This document shows, in pieces, positions 26,315-34,608 of a stretch of DNA of 64,000 nt. The stretch is from Clostridium algifaecis. GTDB taxonomy: Bacteria > Bacillota > Clostridia > Clostridiales > Clostridiaceae. The notes beneath the pieces were generated by a model, which was not told where the DNA came from, ran no database searches, and worked only from the letters and a program-made list of their open reading frames with translations. The position numbers and the translations under genes were made by a program. The stretch covers positions 62,001 through 126,000 of the forward strand of contig NZ_JAGGLM010000002.1 of NCBI RefSeq assembly GCF_017874415.1, read 5' to 3'. How positions within the stretch are numbered: position 1 is the first letter of the stretch; each line of letters opens with the position of its first letter.

Positions 26315-26412
26315 GCATTTCTCCTTTAGAGTTAGAGCCGGCTATATCGCGTGCACCTATGAGACCAATAGAGATGAAAGTTTTTGGAAATGAGAAAAAA
26401 GGAGGGAAATAA
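26293..26412 (+). pseudogene. 3' tail of an HcnB-like oxidoreductase subunit gene
   Basis: In the frame ending at TAA 26410-26412, about 39 codons read GIVAMELSISPLELEPAISR then APMRPIEMKVFG. The ISPLELEP...APxRPI pattern resembles the C-terminal end of HcnB/opine-oxidase alpha-type FAD subunits. The stop lies one base before the ATG of an HcnC-like gene, the spacing of the intact hcnB-hcnC operon. The rest of the gene is missing and replaced by the truncated intron. Identification rests on a short tail plus context. Confidence 0.6.
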
Positions 26413-26413
26413 C

Positions 26414-27541
26414 ATGAAAAATTGTGCGGATGTAATAATTATTGGAAGTGGAGTAATAGGTAATGCTGCAGCATACTATTTATCAAAAAAGGGCTGTTCT
26501 GTTATTGTCCTCGATAAAGACTACAGTATCGGAAATGGCGGCTCATCAAGAAATGGCGGTGGAGTTCGTCAATCAGGGCGTGATAAGAGAGAACTTCCAC
26601 TAGCTATGTATGGTATAGAAAATCTTTGGCCAACCTTATCGGAAGAATTAGGGGTAGACGTTGAATATTATAAAAAAGGTAATTTAAGACTTGGCAAGAC
26701 AAAAGAACACATTAAGATATTGGAGAAGCTTGCAAACAATGCTAAAGAGTGCGGCCTTGATGTAAGAATGATTTCAGGTAATGAAGCTAGAAAAATTAAT
26801 CCATATCTTTCAGAAGAAGTCATTGGTGCAAGCTGGTGTCCTACTGATGGGCATGCAAACCCATTAAAGACAACTTTAGGTTTTTATCGTAAAGCAAGGC
26901 AATTAGGCACCAGCTTTGTTACAGGAGAAGAAGTTATTGAGATAAAGAAAATAAATGGCAAAGCAAGACAAGTATTAACTAAAGAAAATATATATGAAGG
27001 AGAACATATTATTATTGCTGCCGGTTACGAAAGCCGCAGGATAGCTGCTACTGTTGGAATTGATATTCCAATGAACAAGGTTTTACTGGAGGCGCTTGTT
27101 ACAGAAGCCCAGCCGTCAATGTTTTATCAAATGTTAGGTACTGCAGCCGCAGATTTTTATGGACACCAGACTAAACACGGTTCATTTGTATTTGGTGGTT
27201 CATCAGGTTATGAAGCTTTCAATAAAGATAATGGGACACCTACAACTTCAAGTATTACAGCATCATGTATCTGCCGTGGAATAATGAAATACTTTCCAAT
27301 GTTAAAGGATGCAAAAATTGTTCGTACCTGGGCTGGTTGGATAGATGACTGTAAAGATCACATACCAGTTATAAGCTTTGTAGAAGAAATTCCGGGACTT
27401 ATACTTGCATGCGCCTTTACTGGACATGGATTTGGAATTTCGCCAACGGTTGGTATGCTTTTATCAGAAATGGTAGAAGGAAGAGAAACTACTCTTGATA
27501 TAAATGCTTTCCGTTATGATAGATTTAAGGCAAAAATATAA
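26414..27541 (+). CDS. FAD-dependent oxidoreductase, HcnC/D-amino acid dehydrogenase-like
   Basis: 375 residues of the DAO superfamily. N-terminal dinucleotide fold VIIIGSGVIGNAAAYYLSKKG, then a Gly-rich GGSSRNGGGVRQSG. The C-terminal FAD-contact GLILACAFTGHGFGISPTVG is typical of sarcosine/glycine oxidase and opine oxidase beta (HcnC) subunits. It oxidises a small amine or amino acid substrate not readable here. The ATG at 26414 has GGAGGG seven bases before; the earlier TTG is rejected. Its usual FAD partner (HcnB) survives only as a tail upstream, so this subunit may lack its partner. Confidence 0.82.
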   Translation: MKNCADVIIIGSGVIGNAAAYYLSKKGCSVIVLDKDYSIGNGGSSRNGGGVRQSGRDKRELPLAMYGIENLWPTLSEELGVDVEYYKKGNLRLGKTKEHIKILEKLANNAKECGLDVRMISGNEARKINPYLSEEVIGASWCPTDGHANPLKTTLGFYRKARQLGTSFVTGEEVIEIKKINGKARQVLTKENIYEGEHIIIAAGYESRRIAATVGIDIPMNKVLLEALVTEAQPSMFYQMLGTAAADFYGHQTKHGSFVFGGSSGYEAFNKDNGTPTTSSITASCICRGIMKYFPMLKDAKIVRTWAGWIDDCKDHIPVISFVEEIPGLILACAFTGHGFGISPTVGMLLSEMVEGRETTLDINAFRYDRFKAKI

Positions 27542-27617
27542 AATAATTATTTTAATTTGCTTATAAATATGATATATTCATAATAAAATATTATTAAATT
27601 TAAAAAGTGGTGAAAAT

Positions 27618-28466
27618 ATGATTCTAGAGAAGCAAAAAAAAATAATTTCTCCTAAGCAGCCTTATTTTGTAATGAATTCATCACGATATTATAAAGCTGT
27701 TGTGATGAATTATGGAATTTCTCATTTTTATGCTTTTTATAATGATGGAGCTATAGACAGTTCTGTTTTTGCAATACCGGATGGGTGCATTGACATATAT
27801 TTTTGCTGTGATGAAGAAGAGCCTAATGCATATATTTGTGGGACTGTTTTTCATCCGGAAATTGCTTTTACTGAAAAAAACAAGTATTTATTTGGAGTGC
27901 GATTTTTACCGGGAAATAGTATTAGATTTAAGAATGCTGCTATGTCAAATTTCGTGGAGTCAAAAATCCCATTTTTAGATGTTATAGAAGATAGAGAATT
28001 GGTTGAAGGAATAACTTCTAGTAGAAATTTTAATTATCAAATAAAGTTATTTATGGATATGTATTTGAAATTATATTATAATTCTAAAGTGATAAATAAA
28101 TATGAAAATTTAGATAAGTTTCTTATTGCCAATATAATAAAAAATGTAGGTCAAATAAAAATTAAAGAACTTGCAGATGAAACAAATTATTCTGTTAGAT
28201 ATATAAACAAAATATTTGTTCAAGAATTTGGGTTAACACCAAAAGTGTTTTCTAGAATGATGAGATTTCAAGATCTTTTAAGTAATTTAAATAATTTAGA
28301 ATTGGACATATTTGATACTGATCTTACAGAAATAGCCATGAGATTAGGATATTATGATCAATCTCATATGATTAAGGATTTTAAAAAGTTTACAAATACT
28401 ACTCCAAATAAATATATATATTCATTAAGAAAGGCTCAATACAATAAGAAACTGATCATAGTTTAG
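27618..28466 (+). CDS. AraC-family transcriptional regulator
   Basis: 282 residues. The N-terminal half has the YFVMNSSRYYKAV...PDGCIDIYFCCDEE pattern of AraC proteins with a DUF6597-like sensor. The C-terminal HTH pair is clear: IKELADETNYSVRYINKIFVQEFGLTPKVFSR and LTEIAMRLGYYDQSHMIKDFKKFTNTTPNKY. It lies 76 bases after the FAD oxidoreductase gene on the same strand and probably controls it or related amine use. The effector is unknown. Confidence 0.85.
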   Translation: MILEKQKKIISPKQPYFVMNSSRYYKAVVMNYGISHFYAFYNDGAIDSSVFAIPDGCIDIYFCCDEEEPNAYICGTVFHPEIAFTEKNKYLFGVRFLPGNSIRFKNAAMSNFVESKIPFLDVIEDRELVEGITSSRNFNYQIKLFMDMYLKLYYNSKVINKYENLDKFLIANIIKNVGQIKIKELADETNYSVRYINKIFVQEFGLTPKVFSRMMRFQDLLSNLNNLELDIFDTDLTEIAMRLGYYDQSHMIKDFKKFTNTTPNKYIYSLRKAQYNKKLIIV

Positions 28467-28522
28467 TAATGGAGAAAAATTAAAATAAAGATTTTTCTTA
28501 AAAATCAGGTAAATTATTATAT

Positions 28523-28559
28523 GAAAAAATATACTCCAAAATATGGGGTATATTTTTTC
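28523..28559. terminator. Bidirectional terminator
   Basis: GAAAAAATATAC (28523-28534) pairs with GTATATTTTTTC (28548-28559), extended by CC/GG, with A and T tracts built into the arms. Lies between the convergent AraC and Thr-rich protein genes. Confidence 0.75.
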
Positions 28560-28582
28560 AAGATATCTATTATTTTACTACA

Positions 28583-29725
28583 TTATTTGCCGGCATTGTC
28601 GGTTGTTTCAGTAGTTGATGTGCTTGAACCTGAATTTCCGGTTGTTCCAGTAGTTGATGATTTTGTATTCGTATTTTGGGTTGTTCCACTAGTTGATGAC
28701 TTTGTATCAGTATTTTGGGTTGTCCCACTGGTTGATGTTGATTGCTTTGAATTTGTATTATTAGTTGTTTGTCCAGTTGATGTATTTGAATTTGTGTTTT
28801 CAGTTGTTCCACTAGTTGATTGTTTTGTATCAGTATTTCTGTTTGTCCATCCAGTTGATGTATTTAAATTTGTATTTCCAGTTGAGCTTCTAGTTGGTGT
28901 TTTTGAACCTGAAGTTTTAGTTGTTCCTTTTGATGATCCTGTTGTATCAGTAGATTGTTTGTTAACATTAGTTTCTGAAGTTGGAACTGGTGTATTATTA
29001 GCCTTATTTTTAAAATAAGATTTTGCCAAAACTCCAGTACTTATAACCAAAACAATTGATACAGTAATTATAAGTGCTTTTTTACCTGTATTAACGCTAC
29101 TATTTCTTCGGAGAGCTTTTCTGCTTCCATTATTTATTGCTTTTCTGGCACCAGGTGTTCTATTCATAACAAGTGTAAGATCATTTTTGTCACCAGTAGC
29201 TACTGTATTGTTATTTTTTGGTATACCTGAGACTGACTGACTTATATCTTTAGGTATATTAAATAGTGAAGTAAAAAATCCAACCTGCTTTGGAGAGTCT
29301 ACTTCCTTAAAATTTTCAGGTGATCTGAGTACAACTGAAGGCTTATCATATACTCCGTATTGATTTTCTACATATATAGTAGCTGAAAATTCATCATCCT
29401 TACTTAAAAAAGGAATATCAATATCTAAAGCATTATCATTTATTGAAGAATCAAATTTTAAACCTTCTGTTATTCTAGCACGTGTAATCTTTAAGTTGCT
29501 TTGCAGGCTTTGTATATTTAGAGTTAATTCATGAACTATTTTATTTGATAGATTTCTAACAGTAATAGTACATGCATAAATTTTTTTGCCATTCTTTTTT
29601 ATAAGCTTTCCATTTCCCATGGTACATAATATTTTAGGCGCTAGATTTTTAAAATACTCTAACAATAACCCAGATATAATTGATATTATTATAGTCACAA
29701 TTGCAGTTTTAATAACATTCATCAT
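28583..29725 (-). CDS. Membrane protein with Thr/Ser-rich repetitive C-terminus, unknown function
   Basis: 380 residues. Helix 1 at about 5-24, a soluble beta-rich segment at 35-165 (ACTITVRNLSNKIVHELTLN, SATIYVENQYGVYD), a basic stretch (SRKALRRNSSVNTGKK), helix 2 at about 216-236, then about 140 residues of Thr, Ser, Asn, Gly and Gln with imperfect repeats around SGTTQNTDTKSST. The positive-inside rule puts the middle domain in the cytoplasm and the Thr-rich tail outside, perhaps as a wall-spanning or glycosylated stalk. I do not recognise a family. SD AAGGAAG before ATG. The antisense frame over the repeat is a shadow. Confidence 0.75.
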   Translation of the reverse strand: MMNVIKTAIVTIIISIISGLLLEYFKNLAPKILCTMGNGKLIKKNGKKIYACTITVRNLSNKIVHELTLNIQSLQSNLKITRARITEGLKFDSSINDNALDIDIPFLSKDDEFSATIYVENQYGVYDKPSVVLRSPENFKEVDSPKQVGFFTSLFNIPKDISQSVSGIPKNNNTVATGDKNDLTLVMNRTPGARKAINNGSRKALRRNSSVNTGKKALIITVSIVLVISTGVLAKSYFKNKANNTPVPTSETNVNKQSTDTTGSSKGTTKTSGSKTPTRSSTGNTNLNTSTGWTNRNTDTKQSTSGTTENTNSNTSTGQTTNNTNSKQSTSTSGTTQNTDTKSSTSGTTQNTNTKSSTTGTTGNSGSSTSTTETTDNAGK

Positions 29726-29941
29726 ATTAATTCGCTTCCTTATCCTTTCCGATTACTTAATAAATTATAAAGTAGATAAATACTTGTGTCAAACTTATTT
29801 AGCCATCAGATTTTGAATTTTATGTTAACTAAATTCTATAATGATTAAAATCCTATGATAGAATTAAATTATGAAGTTTTGAAAGAAATTATGATTTTAA
29901 AATTTTGATCAGAAAATTTTAAAATCTGGATTAAAAATGAC

Positions 29942-29969
29942 TTGACAATTTATAAAAAGGTAGTATACT
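29942..29969 (+). promoter_or_regulatory. Promoter of the T-box leader
   Basis: TTGACA (29942-29947), 16-base spacer, TATACT (29964-29969). The T-box leader starts a few bases downstream. Confidence 0.7.
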
Positions 29970-29976
29970 TAGTAGC

Positions 29977-30298
29977 ATATTAACAATACAGGCTTTGATG
30001 GAGAAAGACATATTTAGTATATTAACTTAAGAGAGCCAACGTTTGGTGAAAGTTGGTGTTAATGAAAGTATGTAATATCACTCTGGAGCTTCCAAGTAGA
30101 AAGGTTTTTACCAAGTAAGCGAGGACGTATACCAACGATATATGGTTATGGTTCACAATGAATAAAGTTTTTTATTTAAAGTTGACCTGAATGAGAGGTA
30201 ATTAGTTATCTAATTACAAGTAAGGTGGTACCACGGAAATCAATCTTTCGTCCTTATGAACATATAAAAATGTGTTTATAAGGATGGAAGATTTTTTT
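29977..30298 (+). ncRNA. T-box riboswitch leader controlling the MFS transporter gene
   Basis: Contains Stem I features (GATGGAGAAAGA, an AGTA S-turn strand and, opposite, GAAAGTATGT), the invariant T-box AGGTGGTACCACGG (30223-30236) and an intrinsic terminator (stem 30243-30291, then seven T's). It senses uncharged tRNA and allows read-through when that amino acid is short. By the usual offset the specifier would read GUA (Val); UAU (Tyr) or AUG (Met) are possible if the loop is one or two bases longer, so the amino acid is not settled. Putting an MFS carrier of the anion:cation symporter type under a T-box is unusual. Confidence 0.92.
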
Positions 30299-30436
30299 AT
30301 TTACCAAAATATATACAAATCAAAATATGCAAATAAGAAAGGAGGGCAAATTAATATTAGAATATTTTAAAAATTGGGGCAAATTACAATGCAATAATAT
30401 TATTTTGTAAAAGTAAAGAAGGGGGCTTAAAAAGTC

Positions 30437-31753
30437 ATGACTATTAAAGGCAGTGTTACAAAAAGAAAGTATTTAAATGTTATTTTACCATTATTTATCG
30501 CATCTATGATAGCATATATTGACAGACTTAATATATCTTATGCAGCTTTGACAATGAATAAAGATCTTGGATTTACTGCTCAGATTTTTGGAATGGGAGC
30601 GGGAATTTTATTCTTTGGGTACGTAGTGTTTGAAGTACCTGGAACCGTATTTGCAGAGAAACGAAGTCCAAGTAAATGGGTTGTTAGAATCATGCTTACC
30701 TGGGGCATAGTTACTTCACTTATGTGCTTTGTGCATACGGAGCTTCAGTTTTATATTGTTCGTTTTTTGGTAGGAGCTGCAGAAGCAAGTTTTTATCCAG
30801 TTTGTTATTCAGCTATCGTTCCGCGCTGGTTTAATGCAAAGGAGAGACCTAAGGCACTTTCAATATTATTAACTTCTATGTTAGTTTCAAGTATTATTGG
30901 TTCTCCTCTAGCAGGAATGATCTTAGGTATTACAGCTTTTGGATTTAAAGGTTGGCAGATGTTATTTATTTTAGAAGGAACTATGGCATTTATATTTGGA
31001 ATCATTCTTATATTTTGGCTCAAGGATTGGCCTGAAGATGTTAATTGGTTAACTCAAGAAGAGAAAAAGGCAATAAGAGCAGATTATGAAAGAGAAGTTG
31101 CTGCAAAAAATTCCGTAAAGAAGTATACATTATGGGAAGCACTTAGTGATAAAACAGTTCTCAAATTATGTTTTATATATTTTATGTGGGTTACAGGATT
31201 TTGGGGATTTGGTTTCTGGCTGCCAACAGTACTCAAATCGGTATCAGGATTGAGTAATTCTAGTGTCAGTTGGTTAATTATAATACCGATGTCTGCAGCA
31301 CTTGTTGGTTTTGTAATTAATGGTAATTCTACGTCAAAGACAGGAGAAACAAGATGGCATATAGCTCTTCCACTGTTTATTGGTGCCGTAGGTATGGCTT
31401 TAGGAACCTTAGTATCTAATCCTGTATTAAGCTTTATATTTACTTGCGTTACTGCTATTGGTGTATATGTAGGAATGGGAGTATGGTGGACAGTACCTAT
31501 ATCATTCTTGTCAGGTCCTGCAGCAGCTGGTGCTACTGGTCTAATTAATTCTATAGGAAATTTAGGAGGTTTTACTGGACCTTATTTTGTTGGTTTTGTA
31601 AAAGGAAGTACAGGCTCTTATACAGCAGCATATATTTGCCTGGCTGTATCACTTGTAATTGCAGGTGTTACTATGCTTACACTTAAGAAAAAAGTCCATG
31701 CTGATGTGTCATGCGAGAAAGATGACAATAACTTAAATAAAGAATTAGGATAA
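30437..31753 (+). CDS. MFS transporter, anion:cation symporter (ACS) type
   Basis: 438 residues, 12 helices in two bundles. Family signs: IAYIDRLNISYAALTMNKDLGF at the first helix, GYVVFEVPGTVFAEKRSPSKWV in the second, and RFLVGAAEASFYP. ACS carriers import carboxylates, sugar acids or some amino-acid derivatives. The T-box upstream suggests an amino acid, keto acid or hydroxy-acid precursor as substrate, which is inference. GGGGG SD before ATG. Monocistronic with its own terminator. Confidence 0.88.
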   Translation: MTIKGSVTKRKYLNVILPLFIASMIAYIDRLNISYAALTMNKDLGFTAQIFGMGAGILFFGYVVFEVPGTVFAEKRSPSKWVVRIMLTWGIVTSLMCFVHTELQFYIVRFLVGAAEASFYPVCYSAIVPRWFNAKERPKALSILLTSMLVSSIIGSPLAGMILGITAFGFKGWQMLFILEGTMAFIFGIILIFWLKDWPEDVNWLTQEEKKAIRADYEREVAAKNSVKKYTLWEALSDKTVLKLCFIYFMWVTGFWGFGFWLPTVLKSVSGLSNSSVSWLIIIPMSAALVGFVINGNSTSKTGETRWHIALPLFIGAVGMALGTLVSNPVLSFIFTCVTAIGVYVGMGVWWTVPISFLSGPAAAGATGLINSIGNLGGFTGPYFVGFVKGSTGSYTAAYICLAVSLVIAGVTMLTLKKKVHADVSCEKDDNNLNKELG

Positions 31754-31782
31754 TAATTTCACAATAGTTTATTTTGACTGCA

Positions 31783-31810
31783 AACCCCCGGGAAACCTGG
31801 GGGTTATTTA
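31783..31810 (+). terminator. Terminator of the MFS gene
   Basis: AACCCCC pairs with GGGGGTT (31783-31789 and 31799-31805), GC-rich stem of seven or more pairs, followed by ATTTA. Confidence 0.75.
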
Positions 31811-31962
31811 AAGTAAATAGAACTTTTGCTTCTATGAATTTTATGTTGAAAATCATGGTATAATATTTAATACATAGTTAAATACAAAGGATACGTCATA
31901 TAAGTGTTAAAAGTTTTAAGTGAAGGGATTATTTAAGATGAAAAAAGTGAAGGAAAAATGCA

Positions 31963-33447
31963 ATGCTTTTAAATAGTAAATTAAAAAAAGAAATTATAGA
32001 AGCCAAATATTTATCTGTAGAAAATACCTGGCGGTATAGGGCAATAATAAGGATAATGTTTAAAAACTATGAAAAAATGAATTTTTGGCTGCTAAAAGAA
32101 CAGATTTATGAAGAACTTATAAGATATGACGATTTTAAAGATTATGATATAGAAAGTTTAAAGCAGGATTTAGATGCTCTGGTGAATTGGAAAAATTTGA
32201 TTACCATGTATGATACAAGAAAGATGAGAACGCTTGAGGAATTTAAAAATAAGCAATATAAATATCAGGTTTCACCGTATACTGTTGAAATAGAGAGAAT
32301 GCTCATTAGACTTGAAAATCTAAAGGACGAAAGTAGAGGCTCACTGGAAGCTAGTTTGGTGGAAAGATTTAAAGAAGAAATTAAAGAGATAACGCTTATA
32401 CCTTCAAAGAAAAATAATCAAGTCTACGATTGGTGGAAGAGATTAAACAGAGATTTTAAGATTCTTAACGAAAATTATCAAGATTATATAAGCAAATTTT
32501 ATTCACCTAAGAATGAAGAACTTATGAAAACTACACAGTTTTTGATTTTCAAAGAGAGCTTTATATCCTATTTAAGAGATTTTATAAAGGGACTTCAAGT
32601 AAATGCAAGTGGTATTAAAAACTTTTTGCAGGAACTAGATGAAAATGTTGTAGATGCTGTAATTCAAAAGGCTCTGGAGCATGAAAAATCTTTGCCAAGG
32701 TTCGAAGAGAAATTAAATGAAGAAGTTTATGTTGAAAATAATAAAGGAAGATTTTATAGTATTAAACGTTGGTTCTTAGGGGAAAACCATAAAAGTTCTA
32801 TGGTAGATCAGCTTTTAGACAGTACTAATGAAATAATAAGAAAAATAACAAGGTATGCCATGCAGCTTACAGAAATGAAATATGTAAGTGGTAACAGAAA
32901 AGAAGAGTACAAGAAAATTGCTGAGCTATTTTCTAAATGTATTACCATAGAAGATGCTCATAAACTTTCTTCAGTTGTATTTGGAGTTTTTAAACCAAGG
33001 CATATTAAAGGAAACCCTGTTAGGGAAACGGAAAGTATTACGAGTAGTATATATGAAGAAAAACCTTATTATGTTACAGTAAAACCTAGAATAAGGCAGT
33101 ATAGAGAAAAGACTGCCAGCAGAGTTTCAGTAAAAGATAAAAGTCAAGAAAAAAGGATAAGAATCCAAAAGATAATGGCTAAAAGAGAAGAAGAGAGAAG
33201 TTTAGTTGAAAGTTTGATAAGAAATGAAAAAATTACTTTTTCGGAACTTGGGGTTATATCTAAAAATCAAAGGGGAATTTTGCTTAGATGGCTTTCTAAA
33301 GGAAAAAGTAATAAAGATGGTATTGGCAAGACAGAATATGGCAAGACTTACAATGTAGTAAAGTCTAAAAATGGAGAATACATAACGCTGCATTGTGAAG
33401 ATGGTGAATTTAAAATGCCAAATTACACCCTTCTTTTTAATAAGTAG
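31963..33447 (+). CDS. jetA: Wadjet JetA, type II (DUF2397-like), kleisin-type subunit
   Basis: 494 residues. The N-terminal YLSVENTWRYRAIIRIMFKNYEKMNFWL, LDALVNWKNLITMYDTRKMRTLEEFKNKQYKYQVSPYTVEIER block is the TIGR02677/DUF2397 signature. In Wadjet the JetA subunit acts as a kleisin linking the SMC-like JetC heads. Mostly helical, with a basic C-terminal region (RIQKIMAKREEERSLVESLI). Soluble. First gene of jetABCD; the SD is AAGGA. A 12-codon frame (31938) overlaps its start. Confidence 0.9.
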   Translation: MLLNSKLKKEIIEAKYLSVENTWRYRAIIRIMFKNYEKMNFWLLKEQIYEELIRYDDFKDYDIESLKQDLDALVNWKNLITMYDTRKMRTLEEFKNKQYKYQVSPYTVEIERMLIRLENLKDESRGSLEASLVERFKEEIKEITLIPSKKNNQVYDWWKRLNRDFKILNENYQDYISKFYSPKNEELMKTTQFLIFKESFISYLRDFIKGLQVNASGIKNFLQELDENVVDAVIQKALEHEKSLPRFEEKLNEEVYVENNKGRFYSIKRWFLGENHKSSMVDQLLDSTNEIIRKITRYAMQLTEMKYVSGNRKEEYKKIAELFSKCITIEDAHKLSSVVFGVFKPRHIKGNPVRETESITSSIYEEKPYYVTVKPRIRQYREKTASRVSVKDKSQEKRIRIQKIMAKREEERSLVESLIRNEKITFSELGVISKNQRGILLRWLSKGKSNKDGIGKTEYGKTYNVVKSKNGEYITLHCEDGEFKMPNYTLLFNK

Positions 33448-33462
33448 CTTGGGGGTGATATT

Positions 33463-34593
33463 TTGAAAGAACTTCTAGCGTTACTAGAAAATTATATTAT
33501 TTTAAGAGAAAGAAATAGAGAACTTTATTATTCTATAAAAGATAACTATGAGAATTTTAATGATTTTTTAAATGAAAAGCTTGGTTACAATCTTATTTTC
33601 TATGAGGATTTTGTGAAACTTGAAAAGATACCTGGCAAGCCGGAAGACTGGATGGGTATAGAGGGTTTTACTGATGTAAAAGAATACATATTTTTTATGC
33701 TGCTTTTAATGTATCTTGAGGATAAAAATAAAGAAGAACAATTTGTGTTGTCTTTTGTAACAGAGTACATATCAAACCAATACCCAGGTGAAAAGATTGA
33801 TTGGACAAAATACAGCAACAGAAGATCTTTGGTCAAAGTTATAAAGTTAGCTTTAAGTTTAGGCATTATGAAAAATAATGATGGTGATGAAGACGAATTT
33901 TCAAGTGATGAAAATGCAGATGTACTGTATGAAAGTACTGGTATTTCAAGATATATAGTGAGAGCTTTTTCAAAGGATATTATGGAATGTGAGAATGCCA
34001 AAGATCTTATGAAACTCAATTGGGAGGGAATAGAACAAGATAAAGGCGTAGTGAGAAGAAATAGGGTTTATAGAAGGATACTTTTGTCACCGGTCGTTTA
34101 TAATGGAGGAATAGAAGACAGCGACTATGAGTACATAAAAAGGTTTAGAAGCAGTCTTCAACAAAATTTTGAAAATAATTTAGGCTGGGACTTGCATGTA
34201 CATAAAAACGGTGCTCTTATAGTTTTAAGCGATGATAATAAAATAGGAAATGTATTTCCAAGCATGAAGGGGGAAAGTGAAGTTGTACTTCTGCTTGCAA
34301 AGCTCATAAGAGAAAAGCTTAAAGAAGGAAAGCTTTCTTTAAATATAGATGATGAAATAGTTTTGAGAAGGGAAGATTTTAATAAGCTTTTACTGGAGTT
34401 AAGAGATAAAAAAGGAAGCGGCTTTAAGAAGGAGCTCAGAGATAGTAAAAATGATTATTTTATAGATGTATTATTAAACTATATGAAACAATTTCTTATG
34501 CTTGAGCAAAGAGGAGACAGTATAGTCTTGAAGCCGGTTATAGGCAAGGTTGTAGGAGATTACCCTAAGGATTATTTAGCAAATGATAATTAG
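33463..34593 (+). CDS. jetB: Wadjet JetB, type II (DUF2398/TIGR02678), KITE-type subunit
   Basis: 376 residues. TIGR02678 signs: YNLIFYEDFVKLEKIPGKPEDWMGIEGFTD near residues 41-70, IDWTKYSNRRSLVKVIKLALSLGIM, and TGISRYIVRAF. JetB corresponds to MukE-like winged-helix subunits in the JetABC loop-extruding complex. TTG start behind GGGGGTGAT, 15 bases after jetA, so tightly coupled. Soluble. Confidence 0.9.
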   Translation: MKELLALLENYIILRERNRELYYSIKDNYENFNDFLNEKLGYNLIFYEDFVKLEKIPGKPEDWMGIEGFTDVKEYIFFMLLLMYLEDKNKEEQFVLSFVTEYISNQYPGEKIDWTKYSNRRSLVKVIKLALSLGIMKNNDGDEDEFSSDENADVLYESTGISRYIVRAFSKDIMECENAKDLMKLNWEGIEQDKGVVRRNRVYRRILLSPVVYNGGIEDSDYEYIKRFRSSLQQNFENNLGWDLHVHKNGALIVLSDDNKIGNVFPSMKGESEVVLLLAKLIREKLKEGKLSLNIDDEIVLRREDFNKLLLELRDKKGSGFKKELRDSKNDYFIDVLLNYMKQFLMLEQRGDSIVLKPVIGKVVGDYPKDYLANDN

Positions 34594-34608
34594 TAATATG
34601 GAGGAAAT

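Noticed and set aside
28600-28960. Regular repeats read as a possible CRISPR array
   Set aside because: The repeats are codon-phased and imperfect, encode the SGTTxNTxT tail, and lack unique spacers of even length.
28521-29018. Val/Phe-rich 165-codon frame on the plus strand
   Set aside because: It is the antisense of the Thr/Ser-rich repeat tail of the minus-strand gene; no SD and an unlikely composition (VVPLVDDFV repeats).
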